DNA from: Psettodes erumei
Lineage: Eukaryota; Chordata; Actinopteri; Pleuronectiformes; Psettodidae
DNA: 64,000 nucleotides
NCBI GenBank assembly: GCA_016785225.1
Contig: JAFBJZ010000454.1
Coordinates: forward strand, 2,246,501-2,310,500
Direction of reading: 5' to 3'
In this document: in pieces, positions 1 to 14,536 of the stretch
How positions within the stretch are numbered: position 1 is the stretch's first letter
How the letters are laid out: the number at the start of each line of letters is the position of its first letter
Translations under genes and position numbers: made by a program
Notes under the pieces: model-generated
The model's database searches: none
What the model was told of the DNA's origin: nothing
The model's input: only the letters and a program-made list of their open reading frames with translations

Positions 1-2462
1 TGACATGCCTGAAGATGTGAGATAGTTTGTGCCTTTACAGTGAAGAGGAATTTTGTAAAACGGTCTTGTGATGGTTTAGCTGAAGGTAGTGTGTTGGATG
101 ACACCCTCGTCCTGCACATGTGCCTGTCATAGAGATGGATGGTGTTCCTGCTGTATTGATTGGTAACGGTTATATTGTACAGATTCAGACTGAAAGGGCT
201 TTTTAACACACATGACTGCGACAGGCAAAGTGAATAACCGTGTTCGTTGATATTTGTTTTTATACACATTCACTATGAGCAAGTCCTGAAGGACTTTATA
301 CTGCAGAGGGAGAATAATGACACCACCAGTCTTTGACCATCAGAGCATGTACAAAAAATGTCCCAGAGGAAAGCTGTAAAAAGGAATCCTTTCACAAGTC
401 TTTTCCATAGTAAAAACCCCATAATCCATTTTATGCCTTGTAAGCAACCATCTGGACCCTTGGGTGCGTCACAGCGTTTATTAATCATATCTGAGCTTGC
501 AAGATCAAAAAGCATCACAAAAAACTACGGGCCAGTGTGTTATTAGCATAAAGCAGAGCAGAGCAATAATAAAGGCATAATGTAGGGACATGACATATGC
601 AGACAAATTTTAATTAATAAGAAGTAGAGCATAGTGAATGCAGATGCCCCAATGCGGAACACAAGGGGTCAGTGGTTTGATGAGTTGAAAGTGAAACTAC
701 GTAATGGACTTCACCACCCCCAGATCTGAACGTCTGCCTCAGACGGTGCTCTGCAGCGGCAAAGCATCAGAGCTGCGAGTGAGAAAAAACCTCTTAGAGG
801 AAAGATGCTCATCCCTCCAGTAGAGTTCAGAAAAACAAGAGCCAAATAATCCTTCAAACCCAGAACTCCCAAACAGAAACTGGCCGAGAATAACACAGCC
901 GCCGGGCTGGATGAACGAGTTAGAAGCAGCTGTTCATTTTTTTGTCAGCATGAGATAACCTATCAGAAAAGGACACTGCTGACATTGTTATATCTACAAA
1001 TATGTATATAATTATAACTTACATCTTGTTGGTTAAATTAATTATGGCTACATAGGTTTCTGGTAACACAAACCGGCACAAAAGTGAGCCGATCCATGAA
1101 CGCGCAAGAATTGACAGGGCTGTCAAACAGACTGACAGTGGAAAATCTTTAAAGACATGTAGCTCTGGGCTTCCAGCCATTAAAAACTAAGTGCCAAGAA
1201 CCTGGTCATCCATTCCTTTCTTTTATTTGACCAGTGGCGTCAGGTTGAGATGATCACGACTTATTCAAATAAACCAGAGATGGAAAAAGGGCCCCCGGCC
1301 AAACAGCTACTGCGTTCTGTAATTCAACGTCAACTGCATTTGCTTTGTAGTCTTGAAGATATTTCCTGCCATTCCAAACACTTCATCCTCATGCTAAACT
1401 CTCTTCGGGGCTTGATGAATGTCCAGTTGGCTCGGGCTGATTCTCTGTTAAGATGAGCCCTATTATTATGAAGTTACGTCCTTATAAAGCTGCTGTGATT
1501 GTGCGCTCGAGTAAGGTTAGGGTTGTTTGACTGCTCATCCGGCGGGGCCGAGCACTCGGAGCCCTGGGTTCGCTCTGGAGAGCGTGCCGTCTCTCTGGAG
1601 GGGAGCACTCACTGTCACTTTCCATAAGGCAGGAGCAGAGGTGACAAAAGCAGTCACTTACTGTCTTAGGACTGCAAGGACTGTAATATGGCATCAGAAA
1701 AATCCCAGTTAAAAAAATGTGCCGCAGTCGGCAAAACACCTGTACACAACAGAAATGGGGCCACAATACACGGGATATTCTCATATACTGTGCAATGTAC
1801 CAACCTCTCTTGTCAGTCTGTTTTGGTGTCTGTGTGCAGTGTGTTTCACAAACAGTGGAACTGATGTGCTCTCGCCTCTCTGCTGCTCAGTCTTTCATTG
1901 AACCCCTACATCTTGTACATATGCACATATGTGGCCACCTATGTAATGGAAGCTCAGAGCAGTCAAACTCAGTGTCCTTTAACAAGCCCTCATTTCATTG
2001 TGTTGATGAAGTTCCCTGGGACAGTCCGCTCCACACAGCCTGGAGTAAAACCCCAGTTTCACCTTGATCGTAGACAGCAGACAGCGCTTATGATGAAGAT
2101 AAAAATGTGTCTCTTTTAATCTGCGCTCGTCTGAATCTACTCGTTCACCTTTGACTCGAACAGCTAATCATCCAGCTCTGTGTCAGCACAGCATCTCTTC
2201 ACCCGCTGCAGCACAGACAGACAGGGCAGACGATAGGAAGTACAGCTGTATGGAAAATTGGCTTAGGATCAAAACCTCTGGAAATCTCTCGACGAAAGCG
2301 GCCAGTTGAAAATACCTGAGGCTGAAGAGGCGAGTTTGTCACGTATGTGTGGTGTTGGTCATGGTTGTCAGGAGAAATACTTTGAAGCTGGGACTTGGAT
2401 GGACCACTTCGATTAAATACATTGCAGCCAGAGAATCAGAATTTTGGCAAAAGGTGGTGGTG

Positions 2463-2485
2463 GTGTGTGTGTGTGTGTGTGTGTG
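2463..2485. repeat. (GT)n microsatellite
   Basis: Dinucleotide run followed by a G-rich stretch. Confidence 0.95.
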
Positions 2486-2642
2486 GGGGGTGGGGTGTAA
2501 GTGTAATGCTTCAGGCATCAGTCAGTCAGCTGGAGAAACAGCTGTTTATTTGTGATACTTGGAAAGATGAGGAGTTAATGCAATGAAAAGGGAAAGAAGA
2601 AAGACAGAAATAGAGGCGATAGGACACAGATTACACATGTAC

Positions 2643-2645
<3 letters not shown>

Positions 2646-2689
<44 letters not shown>

Positions 2690-2700
2690 ACACACACACA
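2646..2700. repeat. (CA)n microsatellite
   Basis: 55 bp interrupted once by T at 2685; the longest CA array in the left third. Confidence 0.95.
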
Positions 2701-5700
2701 GAAACCTGCCTCCTCAGCAGCCTGACAGCACTGTGTCTGATATTGTATGTGTGTATAGCCATGAATTCTTGAACCTTGAAAACACAGTGTAATTCCAGCT
2801 GAGTTTAGTTATGGCTTTACTACTATTGTGTTATTAAACAGACAGAGACAGAGACGTGATACACAAACCCAGGTTGTTCCACTTTATTGAAGGACAACTG
2901 ATTGATTTCAGCCAATCAGTGGCGATGGATCTTGTTGTTATAGCAGCGGCCATGTGCTGCGAGATGCCAGTTCCGCTCTGGATGTTGTAACAGCTTGCTT
3001 TCTCTGGCGAGGAAGTCTAAAAATAAAGTTTCATTTGAAGCTCCTGTTTCTCAGCGCACACTGATGTTGGTGCCGGGTGAAAACCCCTTCATCATGTCCA
3101 AACATTAACAGCAGTGTAGTGCCTGATCATGTAATAATCCTACTACTCCTTTTCCATACTACAATGACAGATCAATATTTCAATTCTTTGAATTAAAACT
3201 ATTTTTTTATGGTCAAAATGAGCCAAAGCTGTTAAAGGTTCACTCCATATATCTGCTTTGCCACATTGTGTATATTACTCAGATTCACTTGACTTGGTCT
3301 TGATCTTGGTCTTGACTGTGACAAATTAGGTGATGGTAAACTGCGGGGTTAGGTTAGCCAGAACTGCGTGTGTGTATGTTACGAAAGTGTTAAGCTGCAG
3401 TTTGAACATTATACATCACCTGAAATTATACAAATGCCACAGTCTTAAATCCATAGGTATGCTCGATAATGTGCAGTACAGTGTCCAGAGAACAGTAAAT
3501 GAAAATGTCAGTTGTATGGATCCAACTGAACACTGTACAGGAAGTGTCAGGGACTGCAGAAGCTGCAGGTAATCTACAGGTGGAACAAAGAGGAGGTCTT
3601 ACAGGACTGTTCTGAGACAACCAATGCTTGAGGACGCAGCAGAATACATTGACTTTGTAATAGGCTCCATATGTTAAAGCTACCTTCTGCACCCACCCCA
3701 ACCACAAACCCCGGGTCATCCTTACCAAACTCAAAGCGCAGGCCACTGCCCTCAACAGCAAGATGTGACCCCGGGGCATCTATCGGGGCGTCCAGAGGGA
3801 CTCCAGGGACTCCAATTTATTAATTAATGCAGAAAACCAGATAATAGAAGGAGTTTGCATACTTTTTTTACAACTGTATGTTAAACTTTGATTAGGGCAG
3901 ATTTACAGTCTTGAGTAAGCCTGAAATTTGTATCAAAATTGTAAATTTGTAATCATTAAGACTACTGTGTCAGCAGCATTGTAAATCTCAACTTCTTATC
4001 TTTACATATACACAGATGCACTCTTCTATTTCAGCTGACACTATTGTATTTCCTTCATTCCTTTTGTGGCCTCTGATTTAATTTAGTTGACGAATGACTT
4101 TATAGATAAAATTGAACCCATTTCATTTTGATGTTCTTTTGCCTTCGAGGCTCATAAATAAAGTTGTTTTTAAATTGAATTGCGTCTGTGTCAATTAATG
4201 AGTCTATTCCTCTGTGAAAACTGAAAGCGAAGCCATCCATCACTTCTGGAGGCAGTGAAGAGGACGAGCGAGTCGGCCTCCCCAGCAGCCCCAGTCTCTC
4301 CCAGATTTACTCTGACAGCGGTTTGCCCTCGCACCCACACTCTGTAAAAAAACTCATCAATTCCTGCTCAGCTGCGAACTGTGTTCCCGTCTCTCAATCT
4401 CTCTGCATCCCTGGATCCCACTTGGGTCTTGTTGACACTGAAGGTGACCAGGTTGCATTGTTCAGAGGCCAGCTGAGATTATCCGTCATCTGGTTTCATC
4501 CACTGTGTCATGTTGGGACAACGGAGGCTGGGATAAGGAAGCTGTGCGTGTAGAAAAGCTCCCTGTCGCAATGAAAATTTATGATTTCAGCTGCAGCGGC
4601 GCACTGGTCGCAGAATGTGTCCTGGCTGATAGGCAGTTTGGACCGGAGAGCTATGGATGCCTGAAGGGCTGACAGGCATGACAACAGGGGGCTGTGACTG
4701 ATGCACCTTTCTATCCAAAGAACACTACAACTGATTGGATTCTGTGATCTAGCGATAATGCATCTGCCGCCTCTGGTTGGATGTGGATACTGTGCCTCAG
4801 CCAATCACGACTGACTAATGGTCTCGATGGTCTTGATCTAAATGAACGCAAAGTTTTCCAGGCTCCTATTGATTCGGAAATCCTCCAAGACGAAAGAATT
4901 ACAACCATGCAGGTTTACTTGGTGTAAATGTATGTTATTGCCACGGAGGCAGTTTTGTGTTGATGTGTGTGTTCACCCTTTGAGTGTGTTGTAGGAAGGC
5001 AGGTGTGTGGGGCCACGAAGCAGGCGGCCTGGCAACCTCACCTCGTCATTTATGGGAGTGGGTGGCTGGTGTCTGTGGTGCTGTTGATCTGTATTAAATT
5101 ATCCAAAGAAATTTGAATGTGAAGGACAAAATAATAGGAACACCTCTAGGTTCAGTGGCAACACTGCCATGTTGGATTGCGTTTGTTTAAGCTGACAGGT
5201 GTCGTAGTCTTAACGTTACACATGCTAACACGGTACGGCTCAACAGCACGCTGACACTGCTAGCAGCTAATAAAGCTTTATCTGTTGCCATGAATTAGAT
5301 AGCTGCAGACATACCTGCCATCAACCTTCACTGTGGTGAAGTCTGCGCTGTTGGTCGCTGGTACATGTGCTTCTGCTCGATGCCACTTCTTACTTTGAGC
5401 AGAGTGAGTGGCAGCAGTTTTATTGGTCGCGCGGCCCTGACAGTCTGTCAGCTTTCTGGGTCACCGGGAATGCTGACGCTCACAGTGTCGAGCTGGCACT
5501 TCAGCTCTCGCAGGAGAAGTTTAATGGCAAAGTTACACCGCGCTTTTCCAGCAGTACTTACTGTAATTCTTGTTTCATGTTGTGCGCTGAGTAAAGTGTT
5601 GCTGTCTGAATTCCAGCCACCGTCATGTGCTCCATCTACTTTCTCTCCCTCTCTCACTCTCTGTATCTCTTCATGCCTCCCTCCTTTGCAAAGTAGCTGT

Positions 5701-6648
5701 ACTCTATTGATCCCAGCTGGGTTCTCAAAATCAATGTCAAGTATAGTCCCATTAAAATGACATGAGAGCCCTGCCAACCAGGATGAGACCTGCATCCTCT
5801 GTTAACCCAGTCCACACATCTGTCCAGTCTTTAAAGTGACAGTTTGGGTTATCTGAAGTGGGGTTGTACTGAGGTGTCGTTGGTTTATTAGCTGCAGAAC
5901 AGTTTGGTCATTGTGCTTTGGAGAAGCGCAGATGAGCAGCGACTCGGACGCTGAGCCATGAAATGCCAAACACAAATGTATTTTAACTGCCTAAAACAAC
6001 GACTAACTGAAAAATGGATCATTTCCAATGTAAGCAATATGAAGCTTATTTTCACTGCTGTATCTCACCCTTCCTCCTTTACGATCTCTATTTTATAAAC
6101 AGAACTTCTACTCTAATCTGGCAGTAATATAATCATGCTGTCAGTCTTATAATATGCTGCTGGTGTGGTGATACGTGAGATATGTGCTTTTTCGTTGACG
6201 GTACTATAGCCACCACAGTGTTCTCGTCTTACCAAGAAAGTCGAGGTTTTTGCAGACCCCTGCATTTTTCTCCACACTTCTGACCATGCAGTAGCATTTC
6301 CTGCCTCCGCTCCCCGCTGCACATCTATAGGAGTCACTGTATCCTATTGCTGCCATTCACGACACCACCAGCTACACTTCACCGCCTGCGCGTGTGTTGT
6401 GTGTGTGGGTATGTGACTGTGTTTTTGTAGTGGAATCAGCAGGATGTTCAATTACACTGGCTCAGCTGGGGTATATAGAAAGAGAGGGTGGCTACACGCA
6501 CAACACACACATTCCCACTCAAACGCACACTCCAGCCTTTCATTAAAGCTCTGCCAGGAGAGCTGCTGGGGCCTGATCCCTTGACAGGCCACAGACCGTG
6601 GCTAAATTACCACGATGTTGGAGAACAAGGAAAGACAGGGAGTGAGTC

Positions 6649-6682
6649 TGTGTGCGTGTGTGTGTGTGTGGGGGGGGGGGGG
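6649..6682. repeat. (TG)n followed by poly(G)
   Basis: TG run (one C interruption) that passes into 13 consecutive G at 6670-6682, a possible G-quadruplex-prone tract. Confidence 0.9.
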
Positions 6683-9600
6683 CTGTCATGGATCAATTTA
6701 CAATAAAGGCTCACCTCAGTCTCCTCTTGTTTAATTTATTTTGACTGCCCCCTTTCAATTTTCCCTCATTAATACACACGAGAACAGCACAACTCAGATG
6801 ATGAAACTTAATTCAGGACCAGAGCTTTTTGCCTTTTTTCCTGCATCAAAGTCAGAGTTGGTAATTTTTTTTATAGTCGAATAAATTTATCACCTTGGGG
6901 ACAAAGAGATGAACTGCTCTCCAGAAGGGGCTTTGGTACAGAATCTGCAGTGCAGCTAAAATACAGCTGAGCACCAGCTCTTCACCATGACCTTTTTCAG
7001 GGACTTGTAGCCGCTACAACTTTTTCACAATGTAGAAACGTACAGTTACAGCGCTTTTTAAAAAAAATCTGTGCATTTGCACTTTGGGTGCTTAACTGTG
7101 TGCAATGCATAAATGAATAAGTGTGCATCTGTCAAACACCAATTGTGATCCTGCAGCAGATCTTGGACAATGTGTCAGATGACAAAATGTTTGAGTATTT
7201 GTTGTTGCTTGTGTCGCTGTAGTGTTGTCATCCTGTCAACCCTACATCTGTGTGTGTCATCACATGACCAGATTATTAATTATGTTTACAATCATTATAG
7301 TTGACATTATTATATGGCATTTTCATAACATTTAGCTCAAAGTGCTGTTGAGCTTGAATGCAGCCTGAAAGAGTGGCTAGCATTAGCTGGAGATAATTAT
7401 TAAAATCTAACCTCGAAAACAAACAGTTTTATTGTGAATTTTAATGTGTGTATGGCGTGAACAGTCTGTCAGCTTTCTGCTTCTCTGGCCCGCTTGCCCT
7501 CGTGTACACACCCGGGCTGCTGTTGCTCACAGTGATGAGTTAGCACATCAATAAATTCAGCGGCACAGTTAGGGAGCTTACTTTAAAATCACCCGCAGTC
7601 CCGCTGAGCTCCCTCCAGATGCGGCCATTAAAAGTTATGAGTTCATTTTTTAACAGCACATAAAATTTCTTTGCCCCTGGGAGACAAAAGAAGGTCATTT
7701 TTTCAAATCTCCTTTTGTGTTATCTTATTTAATAAAATACCAGAGGAGGTGACTGGCAGTTTTGGTTTAATTAGAAAGTTGAACTTCAGTCAAAGACGAC
7801 TCATGTTGAAAACCTTTTTTTTCCAGTATCACAACTGTGAGGAGCAATTTCTTTTGTACCGTTTGTCTTCTTTACACTACTAGCACTGCAATCTGTCATG
7901 CCGACAAGGCAATAAAACTGTAACATTATACTGCTTTATTAGTATTGTCGTGAAATTTAATCTGGCTCACCCTTGTATCCGAACTATCAAGTTGATTCAT
8001 ATCAGTGCACTAATTTAGAAAAGGTCTAGATGCATTACTCTGTAAACTGTGATTATTCAAGTCAGTTAATCAAAGAAGAGTGAAGAGTGAACCCCTTAGG
8101 ACCAGTAAAAAGTCCATATCCTCTCCTCCATAATAAACGTATAATTAATGCATTGATAATTCAGACTCTGGGTTCACTGCTAAGATCTTGTAATGTTCTG
8201 AGAAGTGTCGTTTGTTTTGCCTGGTTAAACTCTTATTAGCACGAGATGATGAGTAATGTGTCTGTCCACAGGGCAGCCAGGAACTCTGTGTGTGTGTGAT
8301 GTTGGATCCAAGGGCTGGCCAAGCAACTCATTAGTGCTGTTATACACACATACACTAACACACCCAGGTCGTTACATTCTCCTTTTCTCTGTAAATAAAA
8401 AAGTTGGAAATAAAGTTTTTTTTAGGTCTGGTTCCTGGGGGTCCTGAGGAACAACATGGATTCATGCTCCTCTGGCTTTGAGTTATCAGACTTCAATAAT
8501 GTCTGTGTAAGTTACAGAGTCACACTGGACTGAATTCTGTCTGTTTTTTGTCTCTGAGGACATTGGAAGGGATGCATTGATCCAAATGAGGGCCGATGTC
8601 ACCCTCTGTGAAACTGAACATCAGCTAATACCTGCAAGTGCAAGGAGACACAAACTCCCATCCATTTACTAAAATACCACATTACCCATGAGCCTCATCT
8701 GTCATTGTAAAGATAACTTTTTACTGCTCAAACTGTGCCTTCGTGTCAGAGGTTGAGTTGGTGAAGCTTTCAGGCAACACAGAGACTACAGTTCACTGGA
8801 CATTTCCCAACCAGAGGACTGAGAAGCTTGTGTAGCTTCAGAGTGTGGTTCATTAGCTACCACAGTCTCTGCCGTCTCTGTATGCACTGAGTCAGACTGC
8901 TTTAACCCTGAACATCAGCTGATCCAAACTCCAACCTTCAGTGTAAACAACACCTTTTCAAAAAAAGAGAGGTCCAGCCATGATGACCCATCCCTGAAGA
9001 AATGACACACTCACACGCACTGTACACATGCACTGACTCTGGATCAGTGCCACTGTTTTTGACTAATATGCAGCAGGCGGTGGTTTGGTTGCCATGGATA
9101 CCATTTCAGGTGTTTTGGGCACTGCTGACACTTTGCACCATGGTCTGATGGGTCTGTTTGTGAATGTTTTGTGTGTGTGTGCGTGCGTGTTTGCATTTGT
9201 GTGCGCGCTGTCATGGGAGTGTGTGTACCCAGCATACTAATGCTGAGTCTGAGCAGGATTATGAAAGACCCCCCCCCTCCCCAGTGCCATCATTCTCTCG
9301 CTCTGTCTTTTCTTCTCTGTCCTGCCCCTCCCATTCTTTCTTGACCCCGCCTTTGTTGTTTAACTCTAACCTCCATTCCCATCAGTATCTCCCCTCCTCC
9401 CCACAGATAGACAGTCGGACTGTAGTACTGTATGTCAGACCTGGACAGACCCATTTTGGCACAGCAGCCAGGCAGTGAGGCAGTGCTGTGTACCCAGGCT
9501 GAAAGACTGATGGGACCAGGAGACAGAGAGCAAGAATCAAACTGTAGGACGGAGGGAAAGAATAATGTTAAAGGGAAAAACAAACTGTACAGGTCTTGGC

Positions 9601-10600
9601 CTGACTTTTCCTCATCCATGATCATCTAATAGCACATGCTGGATAAAATTACAGTCAAACATGATTACAGTAATACCTCCTGCCTCATATCTTGGGTCTG
9701 AGTCATGTACTGTGCACTGATCAGTGATTCACAGTGAAGCACGCTCCTGTAATGATTACTGCCGTAATTCACTTTCTGGGGTGCAATTTATACAAAGTGA
9801 TACAAACTGTGGTTATAAGGCAAGCCGAGCCTGTCCAGTATGTTTTTTGGAAGCCAGTACTGATGTTGAAAGTTAATATTCATCTACCATAGAAACATGG
9901 AGGTGCAGCATGGCAAGCTCCATGGAGGAGGACCTGCTCCCCGTGTATGACAGGCTCATTCCAAACAAACCAAAACACAGCGATTCTTGGTGAATATCAG
10001 GTGAATATACACTAATGAATATTCTGCACACAGACTCCCCTTTAAAAGTCATGCTGGTTCTTCTCAGCATCACAGGCTGCACGCCTCAGGGTAAAAGGAG
10101 CTGTGACGCTGGGATGCTTTATCTTATGGGTAGGTTTATCAGGTGCACAACAGTCACAGCAAACTGTGAAACAATCACGCCAATATCAGCACCTTCCTTC
10201 TTACTCAAGTCTGAATGGGTATGCATGGTGCTGTAGCCATGCAAGGACTCATGATTAAGGACATACAGAAATATTTCCAAGCTACTTGTCACAAGCACAT
10301 CAGTGGAAATGTAGAATGAAAGTAGAGACACCAAAAGTGCACATCCTGACAACTCAGTGTGGGAGCAAAGCTCAGTATCTAGGAACAAGACTGACACAGC
10401 TGTCCTCGAATTCTACCCTATGTTCTGGACTCCCTCTCTGCACACACATTCTTTACACACTCTCACAGTTAAAAAGCCACTTGAGTGTGAATCACTCGGA
10501 GCCCAGCGAGCAGTCAGAACATCTGACACTTCCACAGAGAAACATTATCACTTTCTCATCTACAGCAGCGCACGGGTTGAAAGCAGCACATCAGTCTCAG

Positions 10601-10617
10601 TATCTATCTATCACCTG

Positions 10618-10658
<41 letters not shown>

Positions 10659-10659
10659 G

Positions 10660-10696
<37 letters not shown>

Positions 10697-10706
10697 CAAT
10701 AGATAG
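10601..10706. repeat. (GATA)n array with inverted (TATC) lead-in
   Basis: Three TATC units (10601-10612), a 5-bp spacer, then about 20 GATA units with few interruptions. Confidence 0.95.
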
Positions 10707-10865
10707 AGTAAGACACAAAAATTAATGAGACCAATTCATGAACATCCTTTGGCTGACAGCCCAGTAACAGTAACAGCAAAACACACACAGACATGAAACC
10801 TAAAAAATGTATAGTAAACTCACCTTCATGGCGCATCCCTCAGTTTCCAGTCCAGTGTGAAACAC

Positions 10866-10902
<37 letters not shown>
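10866..10902. repeat. Compound (TG)n(AG)n microsatellite
   Basis: TG run switching to GA run at about 10887. Confidence 0.9.
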
Positions 10903-10903
<1 letters not shown>

Positions 10904-11161
10904 TGAGAGAAGTGTTTTTTGCTATATAAGCTATAAAATCTGTCGTTTCCCCTCTTCCCTTGGAGTCACAGGGGAGGGGAGTCCGTTGCTCTCCGCAGCG
11001 AGTGTGTGTGTTGGTGTTTGTAAATGCACGTGTTTGTGTGTGAGATGTTGAGCATGTGTGTGTGTGTGGAGAGGGAAAGTGCTGCCCCCCCTCAGCCTCT
11101 CCTGCTGTTATATGAATGAAAACTCGAACAGAAAAGGACACACCTACATCCTAACATGATG

Positions 11162-11185
11162 CTATCTATCTATCTATCTCTCCAA

Positions 11186-11218
<33 letters not shown>

Positions 11219-11420
11219 ATCTATCACCTTCTCCATCATCTCTCTCTCCTCTCATTATGTTTCCTGACCTCCCTCCTCTCCTTCCTTCTCCTCTCTGTCT
11301 CACTTTCCTCCTCTTCTCTCATCTCTCGGTGTCATGTGTTTGTCCATCTCCTTCTAACTCCCTCTCCCTCCCTCCCTCCCTCCCTCTCTCCTTCTATATC
11401 TCCCCACCCTCTCCCTCTAA
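11162..11420. repeat. (CTAT)n array and pyrimidine-rich tract
   Basis: CTAT units to 11224 (one interruption near 11181), then CT/CCTT low-complexity sequence including CCCT repeats near 11360-11390. Confidence 0.9.
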
Positions 11421-14400
11421 CAGAAAGCTCTGATTTCTCTGTTCTCCCTTACAGACACAGATTAAATAGATGGTGCGGCTCTCTCCTTTTTTCACCGCCC
11501 ATCCATTCTCCTGTCGGGCTCATCTGAGCTGCCCTGCCCTTACACTCTTGCTTAGTTAATGTCTATGCGATCAAACCACACATTATACAGGGAACAGGGC
11601 ACACCTGTTCTTTTCAAAGCTAATCTTTTGTGTTCGGATGAATTGAAATGAACTATTCTACATCCTTATCCACTTTTGTTGTTTAATCGCAACAATTCAG
11701 GGCAAACACATGCAAATGCCCCCTATGTCCTGTTCCTGCAGAGACAGAGAGGTTGAGGGTACAGAAAGAGATGCCGTGTTGCATTCAAGAGTAAATTTTA
11801 AGGGTGAGTGAGTTCAGTATCGTCGAGCATAGATATCATGAGGTAATTCTCAGACCTTAACTTTTTAGCATGCAATGGCAATATTGGCAGCGCATTGAAA
11901 TGCAGCACAGCCCCAGCTCAGATGCAGAGTAGGGATTGTAAATCTTTTAAAGCCAGTCTGCCCTGCAGCTGTGTGCTGACAAGCAGGAGCCAGCAGAGGG
12001 TGCTGTCACGCTTTGCAGCTCAGAGCTCCTTATGATGCAGTGAGGGAGAGGAGAGAGTGAATAAATAATGGGTTTTCCAACATCCAGAAGCTACTGTAGC
12101 CATCACTGAATTTCCACAGCAAATGTATTTTTCACCCTCATAAATACATTGTTGTTATGTCTTTTGTGGATATCCTCCTGCAGCTCTATCTTAGTCAAAT
12201 CTTACAGCATTGATAGTAAAAGCCCATACAGAACAAAATTACTTTACTCAGCCAACATTCACAAATCACATGCAAGGATGACATCAAACTCCACTTTAGG
12301 GTTGTTTTGCTTTTTCCAGTCTGTGAAACTGCACATCTGTATTACAGGGTATTCCACTTGTTTCTTTTAACAATAGGTGTCATTATCCTAACTCCACATA
12401 TATAAGCGATTTCATTGGTATTAAACTTAAAAGCAGACAAGCAAGAAACCTCGAGCAGCAGGTCCTGATAATTGTTCTCTATCCTCAGTAGAAATTTCAC
12501 ATGAATGCCAAATAAAAGGAGAACTTACATATGTGGAAAAGAAGTTGTATAAAGCCTTGTGTGGCTCCAAAGGGAGCTGTAGAAATGTTGAGGCTGAAGA
12601 CTACAAGGTTGAAAATAAAAGCAAAATCTGGAGGTGTTTTCGGTAACAGACATCTGCAGCCACTCCTCATCTCTGCCTGAGGCTAGAGGATTGAGGCTAC
12701 CTTAGCTGCGAGGAGCACAACTCACCTGAATGTCTGACTAAACTGTTGGCAGCTGAGATACATTGCAGGTAATGAGTGGTTTTGACATGGAAGACAGATA
12801 TGTGTAGGCTAATCCCAATGTATAATGTGTATCTGCAGGTGTGAGTGAGAGTCTCTGTAAGGTCTGTAGCTGATCACTTCTTTGAGCCCGTTTAATTGAT
12901 TGATGCTTCTGCCTCTGAACTCTGAAAATCCTCTTTGTGTGTGTCCCAGGCATTAGTGGTGCAGCATCAGCACTCATCTCTGCCGTCAATCTGTAAAGTT
13001 TGACACTTTCCGTAACCGCGGCGCTCAGCAAAAATGCGAGTTTCTGACTGACTTGGCACAGTTCACAACAAAAGAACGAGGGAGTCTTTGCCTGGCTCGG
13101 TCTTATATTGACAGTTGGCTGTGCGCTTCAGGTGGTTCGTTTCACAGCCGGCCTTCAGGTGTCATCTCCAGCGTTCCTCTGCCGTGGCAGGTGGTGGGGA
13201 GCCGTCAGATGCAGGGCTTCATGAAAGGTCAAGCTGCAGCATCTCTCTGCTCACTTTCAGCTGACACTGTTCGAGGCCAGGCAGTAGGCTAATGTGTTTT
13301 TTTAAAACCCTTCAGCATCCTGCAGTACTCGGCTCAGGTGTTCTGTGCGATGCTCACTGGAGCCACATCTTTATATTTTCTGTTTTTCTTAGGCATTTAA
13401 CTGAGGCTATGAATCTTCAAAAAGCTTCTCTGGGATTTACCATCTCACTGTTACAGCCTGGAAAAGAGTCGCACCAAACAGTGCCAGCTGTTTGATGCGA
13501 TTTCACGTTTCTGTACAAACACAACATCTACCTGCACCAGATGGCGATGGCAATAACGGGAAGTTCTCTGGTGGTTTGGAAATCATTCTACTGCAGGATC
13601 TCAGGGGTGAGAACACAAAATACAGACTCACAATGGAGATTGAGATTTAAAGAACCCTCAGCTGCCCATGAATTAGACTAAACCGGGGGAGATTTCCAGC
13701 ATACAGGAGATTTACATAAACCCATCGCTTGTTTAACATCCAGATTGACAGCTCTCTGGTTCACATTTGAAATCTTTTCTTGCTTGCTTTTCCCACACCT
13801 ACAGCGCTTCATGGGTCATCATGCTGCATAAAACCATTAGCCATAAAGGAGTGCTTTTTTCCCTAAGAAAAGACACAATTAGTTGATGTGTGCCATATGC
13901 TTATTTACATACCACTATTTTCACAACACAGATGATAAAGAAGAGGCTTGGGAATAAAGGCATCAAGATATGATCCCTACTAGCAAATACAAAGATATTA
14001 CACCTCAGTAACACTTCAGCAGAGAAGCCAGAGCTCCTTTGTCATATCTGCTTCATTGAAAATTTCTGAACCATGAATGTACAACACTTCCAATTTCACA
14101 ACGGTGAGCAATGAATTGTTCGCCTGTAAAATTCAATACAAAACATTTCTACAACTCAAGATATGGGGAGGGGTGGAGGGAATATTAAACAGGATTATGA
14201 AATGCCAACATGAAAGTTTCCTATTTAATCTGCAGGTCTGAGTTCAATGCTGCAAGTGTTTAAAGAGCCCAGGAGCTTCACTGGAAGATCCACGCAGATA
14301 TTTATGTTGATTATGTTGACATTTTGATGAAATATGGATTTGACAAGTTGGTGAGCACTCAATCACTCATAATTCCCAGACTGCACACAGAAAACTGAGC

Positions 14401-14500
14401 CCAATGAGTTTCAGCCAACTGTGCATTTATTTCACTTAATAAAAAGGCATGAGAGGGGCTTCCAGTGAGTTTTCATCATTAATTTGCCTCAGCATGTGGT

Positions 14501-14504
<4 letters not shown>

Positions 14505-14533
<29 letters not shown>
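14505..14533. repeat. (TG)n microsatellite
   Basis: Uninterrupted 29-bp TG run. Confidence 0.95.

Positions 14534-14536
<3 letters not shown>

Noticed and set aside
1482..1784. 100-codon Cys/Arg-rich minus-strand ORF
   Set aside because: No homology, poor start context, overlaps an equally long plus-strand frame; typical chance ORF.
4120..4200. AATAAAGTTG...AAATTGAATTG tail resembling a LINE 3' end
   Set aside because: No reverse-transcriptase frame upstream and too short and degenerate to assign.
5829..5900. Segment reminiscent of a dispersed fish repeat (AGTTTGGGTTATCTGAAGTG)
   Set aside because: Similarity is from memory only, with no boundaries or second copy found in the window.
11156..11527. 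123-codon ORF rich in Ile/Tyr/Ser/Leu
   Set aside because: Translation of the CTAT array and pyrimidine-rich tract; no start context, no homology.
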